Positions 16,288 to 23,659 of a stretch of DNA of 64,000 nt are shown piece by piece (within the stretch, counting starts at the first letter, position 1; every line of letters begins with the position of its first letter). A program made the translations under genes and the position numbers. The notes beneath the pieces were generated by a model. It saw only the letters and a list, made by a program, of their open reading frames with translations. It searched no databases and was not told the origin of the DNA. Origin of the DNA: Shimia sp022448905 (lineage in GTDB: Bacteria > Pseudomonadota > Alphaproteobacteria > Rhodobacterales > Rhodobacteraceae); assembly GCF_047126315.1 (NCBI RefSeq), contig NZ_CP138953.1, positions 2,728,001-2,792,000 of the forward strand, written 5' to 3'.

Positions 16288-17189
16288 GTGGCGTGTTCTC
16301 CGGAGACGTATTTGGCGGCAGCGGTGAGGGCGCGATCAAGCGCGTCTTCGCGGCTGGCGTTTTGGGATTCGGCTACGATATGCGCGGCCATGAAGGTGTC
16401 GCCAGCGCCGGTGACCCGGGTCACCAGAACGGCAGGTGGTTGTTGGGTGAACACGCCGTCCGCCGTGCCGTCAGAGGCGGAGTTGCCGCCATCGGTGACA
16501 AGCGCGCGGGCAGCGCCACGGGCGAGCAGACCTTCGGCGGCTTCGGCGGAGGAGGTGAACTCGGTTTGGCAGAGGTAGCCCGCTTCCTCGAGGTTCACAT
16601 AGAGCACGGCACGGGAGTGCATCAGGAAGGGCATCAGGCGTTCCGCTTTGCCCGGGGACGCGGGCGCGACGCGCAGGTCGGCGGCGGAGAACAGCGGGCT
16701 GCGGGCGATCTGATCGAGCAGACGCTGAGTCAGGTTGCCGTCGAGCGCGATGAGGCCGGGGTAGGGTGCGGCCTCGCTTCCAAGGGTGCCGTCTTCCAGA
16801 GGCGACAGGATTTTGTCGCCTGCCGCCTCAAGGCTGTGGGCGTCGGCGATGGCGGCAATAAGCCCGTTTTTGCCTTCGACCGCCATATAGGTGTCGGTGG
16901 GCAGGTCTGCGGAGCGATAGACGTAGTCCATAATGGCGCCCATCTCGGTGCAGGCGGTCATCAGCTCGTCGCCTTCCACATCTTGACCGATGGCCGACAG
17001 CGCTGCGGGACGCAGGCCAAAGCGGGCCAGCGTCATGGCGATGTTCCAGGCCACGCCACCCGGCAGGCGGGTGATGCGGCCGGGCACGTCGGAGCCTTGA
17101 CGCATGTGGCTGGGCGCGCGGCCGATGATATCCCAGAGGACGGAGCCGATGCAGAGGATGTCTGGCTGAGAGGGGGCCTGTGCGGTCAT
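16284..17189 (-). CDS. psuK: PfkB-family pseudouridine kinase
   Basis: Ribokinase-fold sugar kinase, 301 residues. The N-terminal DILCIGSVLWDIIGRA and the glycine pair in GRITRLPGGVAWNIA are PfkB features, and the C-terminal signature VTGAGDTFMAAH carries the catalytic aspartate. Its coupling to psuG by a four-base overlap identifies the substrate as pseudouridine, to be phosphorylated before the glycosidase acts. It follows thiE by 15 bases on the same strand. No separate transporter or regulator of the pathway is next to it. Confidence 0.9.
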   Translation of the reverse strand: MTAQAPSQPDILCIGSVLWDIIGRAPSHMRQGSDVPGRITRLPGGVAWNIAMTLARFGLRPAALSAIGQDVEGDELMTACTEMGAIMDYVYRSADLPTDTYMAVEGKNGLIAAIADAHSLEAAGDKILSPLEDGTLGSEAAPYPGLIALDGNLTQRLLDQIARSPLFSAADLRVAPASPGKAERLMPFLMHSRAVLYVNLEEAGYLCQTEFTSSAEAAEGLLARGAARALVTDGGNSASDGTADGVFTQQPPAVLVTRVTGAGDTFMAAHIVAESQNASREDALDRALTAAAKYVSGEHAT

Positions 17190-17204
17190 GCGCGCTCCGG
17201 TAGG

Positions 17205-17828
17205 TTAGGCGCCAAAGGCGGCGTGTAGCTCTTGGAGTCTGGCTACAGGATCGTCGCTGCGCCAGATTTCTTCGCCGATGCCAAAGAAGTCGGTGAAAGG
17301 CGCGAGCTTTGCAATAATGTCGGCATTCAGCGCGCCCTCGGCCACTACAGGCACCTCGATCATGGCGGACCACCATTCAAACAGGTCTTTTTCTGCAAGG
17401 GTGCCGTCGCCAAGTGTCGTGCTGCCAACCGGGCCAAAGGCCACGTAATCCGCGCCGTTTTCGCCGGCGGTCATGCCTTCATGGGAAGACGCGCCGCAGA
17501 AAGCGCCAACAATGGCGTCTTTGCCAAGCTCTTTGCGGGTTTTCGCCACGGAGCGGGCCGCGTCGGTGAGGTGTACGCCATCCAGACCAAGGCGTTCGGA
17601 GAGTTGTACATGCTCGTCGATCACAATGGCGACGTCGCGGGCATGGGCCACTTCGCGCAACGCGTCGGCAGCGCGTGACAGGCGGTCTTCGTCTTTGGTG
17701 GCCAGCGCCATGCGGACACAGGCGATGTCGGCGGCGTCCAACACGGAGGCGAGTTGATCAGGGAAGCGGGAGAGTTCGATTTCCGGCGGGGTGATCAGGT
17801 AGATCTGCGGCAGCTCTGTGTCGGACAT
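17205..17828 (-). CDS. thiE: Thiamine phosphate synthase-like protein
   Basis: TIM-barrel enzyme that joins hydroxymethylpyrimidine pyrophosphate and the thiazole phosphate. The conserved segments are IYLITPPE at the start, VAIVIDEHVQLSERLGLDGVHL, GAFCGASSHEGMTAGENGADYVAFGPV, and FFGIGEEIW at the end. The usual HxGQ motif of many ThiE proteins is less clear here (GVHLTDAARS), so it may be a diverged paralogue rather than the housekeeping enzyme. It heads the thiE-psuK-psuG run; thiamine and pseudouridine pathways are not obviously linked. Confidence 0.75.
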   Translation of the reverse strand: MSDTELPQIYLITPPEIELSRFPDQLASVLDAADIACVRMALATKDEDRLSRAADALREVAHARDVAIVIDEHVQLSERLGLDGVHLTDAARSVAKTRKELGKDAIVGAFCGASSHEGMTAGENGADYVAFGPVGSTTLGDGTLAEKDLFEWWSAMIEVPVVAEGALNADIIAKLAPFTDFFGIGEEIWRSDDPVARLQELHAAFGA

Positions 17829-17911
17829 GCTCGGGCTCCAGATGGTCGTGTGCGAAGGTTTGGATCGCGTCGCTATAACGTGGATTTTTGCGCTTGGCTA
17901 TCGGGAGTTGG

Positions 17912-18241
17912 CTATTTGGGCGGAAGACTTTGTGCGTTGGTTAAGGCCAGCGCGATCACCTGTGCGCGGCGGGTATCGTCGCCCAAGAGATCTTCGGACA
18001 GATCCACCATGCCGCCCATCTTGCGGCCGGTGAAGGAGAGCGGGTCGACGCCCTCGATTTCCAGGGCCTCTGCCTCGCGGGGTTTGCCCACGCGGGCCAT
18101 GCCGCCGTCTTTGTGCACGCCGCAAACCATGTTGCTGTAATGCAGAAAACAGAGCCCGCCGAACATTTTCTTTTCTGTGATGCCGTCGATGTCGGCGAGG
18201 TCTTCGCGCATCAAGGTGGCGTGTCCTTCGTCGTAAGCCAT
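17912..18241 (-). CDS. TfoX N-terminal domain protein
   Basis: A 109-residue protein with the TfoX/Sxy N-terminal fold: KKMFGGLCFLHYSNMVCGVHKDGGMARVG is the hallmark stretch, followed by FTGRKMGGMVDL. The C-terminal TfoX domain is missing, as in most alphaproteobacterial members, which are not shown to control competence. It is divergent from trmJ. The role is unknown. Confidence 0.85.
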   Translation of the reverse strand: MAYDEGHATLMREDLADIDGITEKKMFGGLCFLHYSNMVCGVHKDGGMARVGKPREAEALEIEGVDPLSFTGRKMGGMVDLSEDLLGDDTRRAQVIALALTNAQSLPPK

Positions 18242-18366
18242 TGAGGTTTCTCCTGTTGAAATGATTTTTTGCCTGCGGCGCGAGTATTTTTAGCAAGATG
18301 AAGCAGGGTGGCTTGTTTTGAAAGGGTGAGGGCGTTATCAGCGGGCGGATTTTTCAGGAGACCGTC

Positions 18367-19110
18367 ATGACCAGTGCCACGCCACAGCCCGCCTTTGTGC
18401 TTGTTCGCCCGCAGATGGGGGAAAATATCGGTGGCGCGGCGCGGGCGATGTTGAATTTTGGGTTGGACAAGATGCGCGTGGTGGACCCGCGCGACGGCTG
18501 GCCCAATGAGCGGGCGGTGGCGATGGCGTCCGGTGCTGGCCGGGTGTTGGATGCGGCGTTTTTGACTGAGACTACAGAGCAGGCGCTGGAAGACTGTCAT
18601 TATGTCTTTGCCACCACCGCGCGGGCGCGGGGGCTGACCAAGCCAGTGGTGACGCCTGAAACGGCGATGAAGCAGGCCGCCGAGATGATTGCACGTGGCG
18701 AGAAAGTTGCGGTGTTGTTTGGACCAGAGCGGGCTGGACTTGAAAATGAAGACATCGCGCGGGCCAATGCGATTATCAATGTGCCAGTGAACCCGGAATA
18801 TGCCTCGTTGAATTTGGCGCAGTGCGTGTTGCTGACCGCCTATGAGTGGCGGCGTCAGAGCGCGGACATCGTGCATGAGCGCGTGGACATGTCCAAGACC
18901 GATTGGGCCAACAACGCCGATGTGGACGCGCTGGGGCGGCACTATGAAGAACGTCTTGAAGAGGCGGGCTTTTTCTTCCCCGAGGAGAAGGCGGAAGGCA
19001 TGAAGGTCAATCTGCGCAATATGTGGAGCCGGATGCGGCTGACCCGCGCGGATGTGCAGATGTTGCACGGGGTGATGCGACAGATGGTCCGCTGGAAGGA
19101 AAAAGGCTGA
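18367..19110 (+). CDS. trmJ: tRNA (cytidine/uridine-32-2'-O)-methyltransferase TrmJ
   Basis: SPOUT-class methyltransferase acting on tRNA position 32. FVLVRPQMGENIGGAARAMLNFGL is the N-terminal RNA-binding and knot segment, and VAVLFGPERAGLENEDIARANAIINVPVNPEYASLNLAQCV is the knotted S-adenosylmethionine site (each half recognised separately). The length of 247 residues fits. The start has AGGAG (18356-18360) upstream at good spacing. It appears to be transcribed alone, 106 bases before ctaA. Confidence 0.93.
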   Translation: MTSATPQPAFVLVRPQMGENIGGAARAMLNFGLDKMRVVDPRDGWPNERAVAMASGAGRVLDAAFLTETTEQALEDCHYVFATTARARGLTKPVVTPETAMKQAAEMIARGEKVAVLFGPERAGLENEDIARANAIINVPVNPEYASLNLAQCVLLTAYEWRRQSADIVHERVDMSKTDWANNADVDALGRHYEERLEEAGFFFPEEKAEGMKVNLRNMWSRMRLTRADVQMLHGVMRQMVRWKEKG

Positions 19111-19216
19111 GATTTGCCTTTTGTCGCAAGGCTGAACAAACATTCACATCGTATCTGAGAGTGGTTGAAGCTTCGGCGTGGCCCCACTAGGCTCGCGCCA
19201 AGATTTGGAGACAGCG

Positions 19217-20368
19217 ATGAGCCAGAAACGCAGCATTTTTGAAGAGGTCAGCGAAGACGGACCCAAAGACACCCCCAGTGCGGTGGGTGTGATTGACAGC
19301 GGTGCCAAAGGCGCGCGGCGGGGCATTCGCATCTGGCTGATGATCCTGTTTGCACTGGTTTTTGTGATGATTGCCGTGGGCGGGCTGACTCGCCTGACCG
19401 ACAGTGGTCTGTCGATCACGGAATGGCGTCCCGTGACCGGGGCGATCCCGCCGATGAGCGAGGCGGATTGGCAAGGTGAGTTCGACAAATACAAGCAGAT
19501 TGACCAGTGGGCGATCGACAACAACTGGATGACTCTTGAGGACTTCAAATACATCTACTGGTGGGAATGGGGTCACCGTCAGCTGGGCCGTGTGATTGGT
19601 CTTGTCTGGGCGCTTGGCTTTGCCGGGTTTGCGATTGCGCGGCAAATTCCAACGGGGTGGACTGGGCGCTTGTTCCTGATTGGCGCGCTTGGCGGGCTGC
19701 AAGGGGCTGTGGGCTGGTGGATGGTCGCCAGTGGCGTGACCTCTGGGGAAGGTGTGACCACGGTGGCGAGCTATCGTTTGGCGACGCATCTGGGGTTGGC
19801 CTTTGTGATCTTGGGCTTCATCACCTGGTACATCTTGCTGTTGGGGCGCAGTGAGCGTGACCTGATGCAGGCGCGGCGCGGCAAAGAGGCCAAGCTGTTT
19901 GGCATGTCCACCGGCCTGCTGCATATGACGGGCGTGCAGATACTGCTGGGCGCTTTGGTTGCCGGAATTGACGCGGGGCGCAGCTATACCGATTGGCCTT
20001 TGATGGCGGGGCAGTTTTTCCCACCGGATGCCTTTTATGTAGAGCCGCTGTGGCGGAACTTCTTTGAAAATGCAGGGCTTGTGCAGTTTATCCACCGGAT
20101 GTGGGGCTATCTGCTGTTGATTTTTGCCGTCGTGGTCTGGCGGCGTGGGCAAGGCTCCGCGCATGGGCACACGCGGTTTGCATTTAATGCTGCCTTTGCC
20201 GCAATTGCGGTGCAGATTGCGATTGGCATCGCCACTGTGCTCTACGCAGCACAGGTGCACATTGCGATTACGCACCAAGCCATTGCTGTTGTGGTTTGGG
20301 TTCTGATCCTGCGGGCGCGGTTCCTGAGCCACTATCCGATTGCAACCTCGGTGCGTGACGCATCCTGA
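19217..20368 (+). CDS. ctaA: Heme A synthase (COX15/CtaA)
   Basis: Polytopic membrane enzyme that oxidises heme O to heme A for aa3-type cytochrome oxidase. ATG 19217 is preceded by GGAG (19207-19210) and chosen over an upstream in-frame start at 19178. VGGLTRLTDSGLSITEWRPVTGAIPP and WWEWGHRQLGRVIGL are the classic COX15 segments containing the heme-ligand histidine, and FIHRMWGYLL supplies a second. About eight helices are visible over 383 residues. The M32 peptidase gene follows after 16 bases, so co-transcription is possible. Confidence 0.94.
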   Translation: MSQKRSIFEEVSEDGPKDTPSAVGVIDSGAKGARRGIRIWLMILFALVFVMIAVGGLTRLTDSGLSITEWRPVTGAIPPMSEADWQGEFDKYKQIDQWAIDNNWMTLEDFKYIYWWEWGHRQLGRVIGLVWALGFAGFAIARQIPTGWTGRLFLIGALGGLQGAVGWWMVASGVTSGEGVTTVASYRLATHLGLAFVILGFITWYILLLGRSERDLMQARRGKEAKLFGMSTGLLHMTGVQILLGALVAGIDAGRSYTDWPLMAGQFFPPDAFYVEPLWRNFFENAGLVQFIHRMWGYLLLIFAVVVWRRGQGSAHGHTRFAFNAAFAAIAVQIAIGIATVLYAAQVHIAITHQAIAVVVWVLILRARFLSHYPIATSVRDAS

Positions 20369-20384
20369 GAGAAGGAAAATAAGA

Positions 20385-21860
20385 ATGTCTGCATATGAGC
20401 AGTTGATGGCCTTTACCCACACCACGCAGGCGTTGGGCGAGGTGGCCGGACGTTTGGGCTGGGATCAGGAGGCGATCATGCCAGCCGGGGCCGCGCCCCA
20501 ACGCGCCGAAGAGATGGCGGCGATGGAAAGCGTGCTGCACGCGCGCCGGATTGATCCCAAAGTTGGCGAGTGGCTGGCGGCGATTGATGAGGCGCAGCTG
20601 GATGAGGTGGGTCGCGCGCAGGTGCGTCATATCCGTAAGTCGTTTGAGCGAACCTCCAAGGTGCCGGCGGACTTGGCGGCGGAGATTGCCAAGGTGACCA
20701 GCCGCGCGCAGGGCATTTGGGCGCAGGCGCGCTCGGATGAAGATGTGGCGGCTTTCCTGCCAACCTTGGAAGAGGTTGTCGGGCTGAAGCGTCAGGAAGG
20801 TCAGGCGCTGGCCGCCGGTGGTGATGTCTATGACGCCATGGTCGACGACTATGAGCCGGAGATGACCGCCGAAGAAATCGCAGCGATGTTTGACGCGATG
20901 CGGCCACGGTTGGTGGCGTTGCGGGCGGCGGTTTTGGCTGCGGAGGCGCCGCAGAAATTGACCGGCACCTTCGCGGCGAACAAGCAGATGGCGCTGACAA
21001 GCAAATTGGCGGCAAGCTTTGGCTATGATTTTGACCATGGGCGCATTGATTGTGTGACCCATCCGTTTTGCTCGGGCTCCGGCAAAGATGTACGGATCAC
21101 CACGCGCACCAGCGAGAGCGATCCGTTTAACTGTTTCTATTCCACAATCCACGAAGTGGGCCACGCGGCTTATGAGCAAGGCATTGATGACGCGTATCTT
21201 TTGACGCCACTGGGCCGTGGTGTGTCGATGGGCGTGCATGAGAGCCAGAGCCGGATTTACGAGAACCAGATGGGCCGCTCGCGCGCTTATACCGGATGGC
21301 TGTTTGAGCAGATGAAAGCGGAGTTTGGCGACTTTGGCATCGACTCAGCCGAAGGGTTTTACGGTACCGTGAACCGCGTGAATGATGGCTACATCCGGAC
21401 CGAGGCCGATGAGGTGCAGTACAACCTGCATATCATGCTGCGCTTTGATCTGGAACGTGCCTTGATGCTAGGCGATTTGGCTGTCGGTGATCTTGAAGCG
21501 GCGTGGAATGACCGCTTCAAAGCAGACTTTGGCTATGCGGTGGACAAGCCCTCCAACGGTGTGTTGCAGGATGTGCATTGGTCCGTGGGCCTGTTTGGCT
21601 ACTTCCCTACGTATTCGCTGGGCAACGTTTATGCCGGGTGCCTGAATGAGGCGCTGCGCGTGGCTGTCCCAGATCTGGATGCGCAATTGGCGCAGGGGGA
21701 CACGTCGGCTGCGACTGGTTGGCTGCGGGAAAATCTGCAGCAGCACGGTGGGTTGCGCAAACCAGCCGATACCATCGCGCATGCCATTGGCAAGCCACCA
21801 ACTGGGGAGCCGTTGCTGGACTACTTGGAAGCCAAGTTTGGTGATATTTACAAGCTATAA
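20385..21860 (+). CDS. M32 family metallocarboxypeptidase
   Basis: Cytoplasmic zinc carboxypeptidase (Taq carboxypeptidase type), 491 residues. The zinc ligands are His256 and His260 in HEVGH plus Glu286 in the second motif HESQS, all intact. DVRITTR and VQYNLHIMLRFDLERAL are further family motifs. The ATG at 20385 follows GAAGGAAAA, so the longer frame from 20340 is not needed. It follows ctaA closely and ends at an intrinsic terminator. It probably trims peptides during protein turnover. Confidence 0.94.
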   Translation: MSAYEQLMAFTHTTQALGEVAGRLGWDQEAIMPAGAAPQRAEEMAAMESVLHARRIDPKVGEWLAAIDEAQLDEVGRAQVRHIRKSFERTSKVPADLAAEIAKVTSRAQGIWAQARSDEDVAAFLPTLEEVVGLKRQEGQALAAGGDVYDAMVDDYEPEMTAEEIAAMFDAMRPRLVALRAAVLAAEAPQKLTGTFAANKQMALTSKLAASFGYDFDHGRIDCVTHPFCSGSGKDVRITTRTSESDPFNCFYSTIHEVGHAAYEQGIDDAYLLTPLGRGVSMGVHESQSRIYENQMGRSRAYTGWLFEQMKAEFGDFGIDSAEGFYGTVNRVNDGYIRTEADEVQYNLHIMLRFDLERALMLGDLAVGDLEAAWNDRFKADFGYAVDKPSNGVLQDVHWSVGLFGYFPTYSLGNVYAGCLNEALRVAVPDLDAQLAQGDTSAATGWLRENLQQHGGLRKPADTIAHAIGKPPTGEPLLDYLEAKFGDIYKL

Positions 21861-21881
21861 CGCTTGCGGGTTTTGAAATAG

Positions 21882-21909
21882 AAAAGGGACGCTTTGGCGC
21901 CCCTTTTTT
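21882..21909 (+). terminator. Intrinsic terminator after the M32 peptidase gene
   Basis: Stem AAAAGGG-A-CGC with GCG-C-CCCTTTT around a TTTG loop, with one internal mismatch, ending in six T bases. It lies 21 bases past the stop. Confidence 0.8.
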
Positions 21910-21954
21910 GTTTGGCGTGAGAAATTGTTTTGCCTGAGTGCAGGTGACCTTTGG

Positions 21955-23520
21955 TCAGCAGCCGAGGTCTTTCTCGCCTTGTTTGATGATTTTCAGTAGT
22001 TCAGCGTCACGGCCTGAGATTTCGGGGGATTTTGTGAAGCAGCTGTCGTTGCCAAAGGTTGCAATGCCGCGCTCGGAGCTAAAACAGTAGCCGTTTTCGT
22101 GGAAAATACGGTTGCGATGGTACCAGAGATCGTCGCAGGTCAGTGATTGCGTGTCGGTGCTTTCTGTGGTCGCAGCTGCTTCTATTGGTTCTTCTGGCGC
22201 GACGGGAAGGTCGCTGAGAAACTGAATCATTGGAAACAACATCAGCGCGGCGTAGCTGTGCAGGTGGTTGTCCTGGTCTTGTTGAAGGGTCTGCCAGTAC
22301 GCGTAGGGGGAGCGCACGTGCTGTGGCTCGGGGTCAGAGTAGGGGCTGCGCGGCGCCTGATAGCCGATCCGCACGTCTATGGGGTGTCGGCTGCGGGCAT
22401 CCCAAGCGGTGCGGGGTGTCCCGAAATTGGCGGTTTCCCCAACTTCGCGGGAAGTGTCCAGGCGTACGACACAATCTTCAGCGCCGTATGGGCCGCCGGT
22501 GCGGTAGCCGCGGCGGTGTCCGTAGATTGCGCCGTCCCGCTGCTCGATTTTGAGGTCACTGGTGTAAAACGGCCCGTCTTCGGATTGGTTTTCAGGCAGT
22601 TCCAGTGAGACAATTTCCATAAACTCCGCCCAGATGTCCGCGAGACCGGCCAGCGGATGGGGCTTCCATGTGGGCGCCAGGGCCCAGGAAAACGCGCCGT
22701 CATCCATCAGAAAAACGTTGTCGCATATCGTGTTGATCAGCTGGCGGTCGAGCGTGACGCTGTAGGAGATACCGGTCACTGCGACTTTGGCAAACAGCGC
22801 GTCCCCAACCGTGTCGACATAGTACATCGCATGTGGCGGTGTTTCGATGCTGCGTGCGTAGAGATATGGGGTGAGGTAAGGTGTGCCCTCGTCGTCGACC
22901 TTTTGCGCAAAAGCAAACAAGAGGGAGGAGTCCCGTATGGCTTCGTCATACACGGCGGCCACTTCTTCGGCGTCATAAGTTTCGCCGTCATCTGGCAGGA
23001 CAATCCGGGGCGCATGCACGCCAAGACGTGCGGTGGGCGCGATGGCGCGCATGGCAATGGTTTCGTAGCTTTCGCCTTCAAAGGTATGTGCTCCAGCGAG
23101 GAACAGATTGGAGCAGGCGGACGCGCAGAGGTCTCCGTCAGCCACATAGGTTTGCAAGTCGGCAAAGGCGTCGCGCAGGAAGTCTACGATGACCAAGGAT
23201 TCGTACAGGTCGCCGCCGGGGCTGTTGAAGCAGAGCGTGGCGCCGTCGGGCAGGCCGTTGTAGAAGCTTTCGCCATCATAGCCAAAGAGCGCGTGAAATC
23301 TCTGGAGATCGCCCCGCGTGACGCCGCCCTCATAAAGCACAGTGCAATTGGCGTATTTCCCACTGAGCTCCTGCGCTAGGATTGCACCGCCGTATTCGGC
23401 GTCAATTTCAGATTGGGACGACGTGGTGTTGAGGGTGAGGTTCGCTGTGAATGCGCTGCTGGCGGGCAGGCAGAGCGCGGCTCCTACGGCAAAAGCGCGA
23501 GACAGAGAGTGTTTGGTCAT
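21955..23520 (-). CDS. Secreted ClpP-like (COG3904 type) protein with C-terminal YARHG-like domain
   Basis: Signal peptide at residues 1 to about 26. An N-terminal half resembles periplasmic ClpP-fold proteins: FNSPGGDLYES (98-108) is the oxyanion loop, CASAC places Ser134 as the likely nucleophile, and LGVHAP gives His169. The C-terminal 57 residues (CDDLWYHRNRIFHENGYCF, then GNDSCF) match a YARHG domain, an extracellular module of unknown role. The middle (about 230-450) is not recognised. It lies alone between the M32 peptidase and gyrA. It may be a secreted or periplasmic protease, or an inactive fold; the third triad residue is not identified. Confidence 0.7.
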   Translation of the reverse strand: MTKHSLSRAFAVGAALCLPASSAFTANLTLNTTSSQSEIDAEYGGAILAQELSGKYANCTVLYEGGVTRGDLQRFHALFGYDGESFYNGLPDGATLCFNSPGGDLYESLVIVDFLRDAFADLQTYVADGDLCASACSNLFLAGAHTFEGESYETIAMRAIAPTARLGVHAPRIVLPDDGETYDAEEVAAVYDEAIRDSSLLFAFAQKVDDEGTPYLTPYLYARSIETPPHAMYYVDTVGDALFAKVAVTGISYSVTLDRQLINTICDNVFLMDDGAFSWALAPTWKPHPLAGLADIWAEFMEIVSLELPENQSEDGPFYTSDLKIEQRDGAIYGHRRGYRTGGPYGAEDCVVRLDTSREVGETANFGTPRTAWDARSRHPIDVRIGYQAPRSPYSDPEPQHVRSPYAYWQTLQQDQDNHLHSYAALMLFPMIQFLSDLPVAPEEPIEAAATTESTDTQSLTCDDLWYHRNRIFHENGYCFSSERGIATFGNDSCFTKSPEISGRDAELLKIIKQGEKDLGC

Positions 23521-23601
23521 TTGGGTGCCATGGTGAGTGTTGGTGGCTGAAGAAAGTCATACAAGGGATTGCCTGGCAACATAAATCTGACCTCAGAAAA
23601 G

Positions 23602-23635
23602 CAAATGGCCCCACACGGTTGTGCGGGGCCATTTG
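23602..23635 (-). terminator. Intrinsic terminator of gyrA
   Basis: A 15-base stem (CAAATGGCCCCACAC with GTGCGGGGCCATTTG, one mismatch) around GGTT. On the minus strand it is followed by CTTTTC, and it lies 25 bases past the gyrA stop. Confidence 0.8.
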
Positions 23636-23659
23636 GCGTTTGTCACATGTGGGGCGAGA

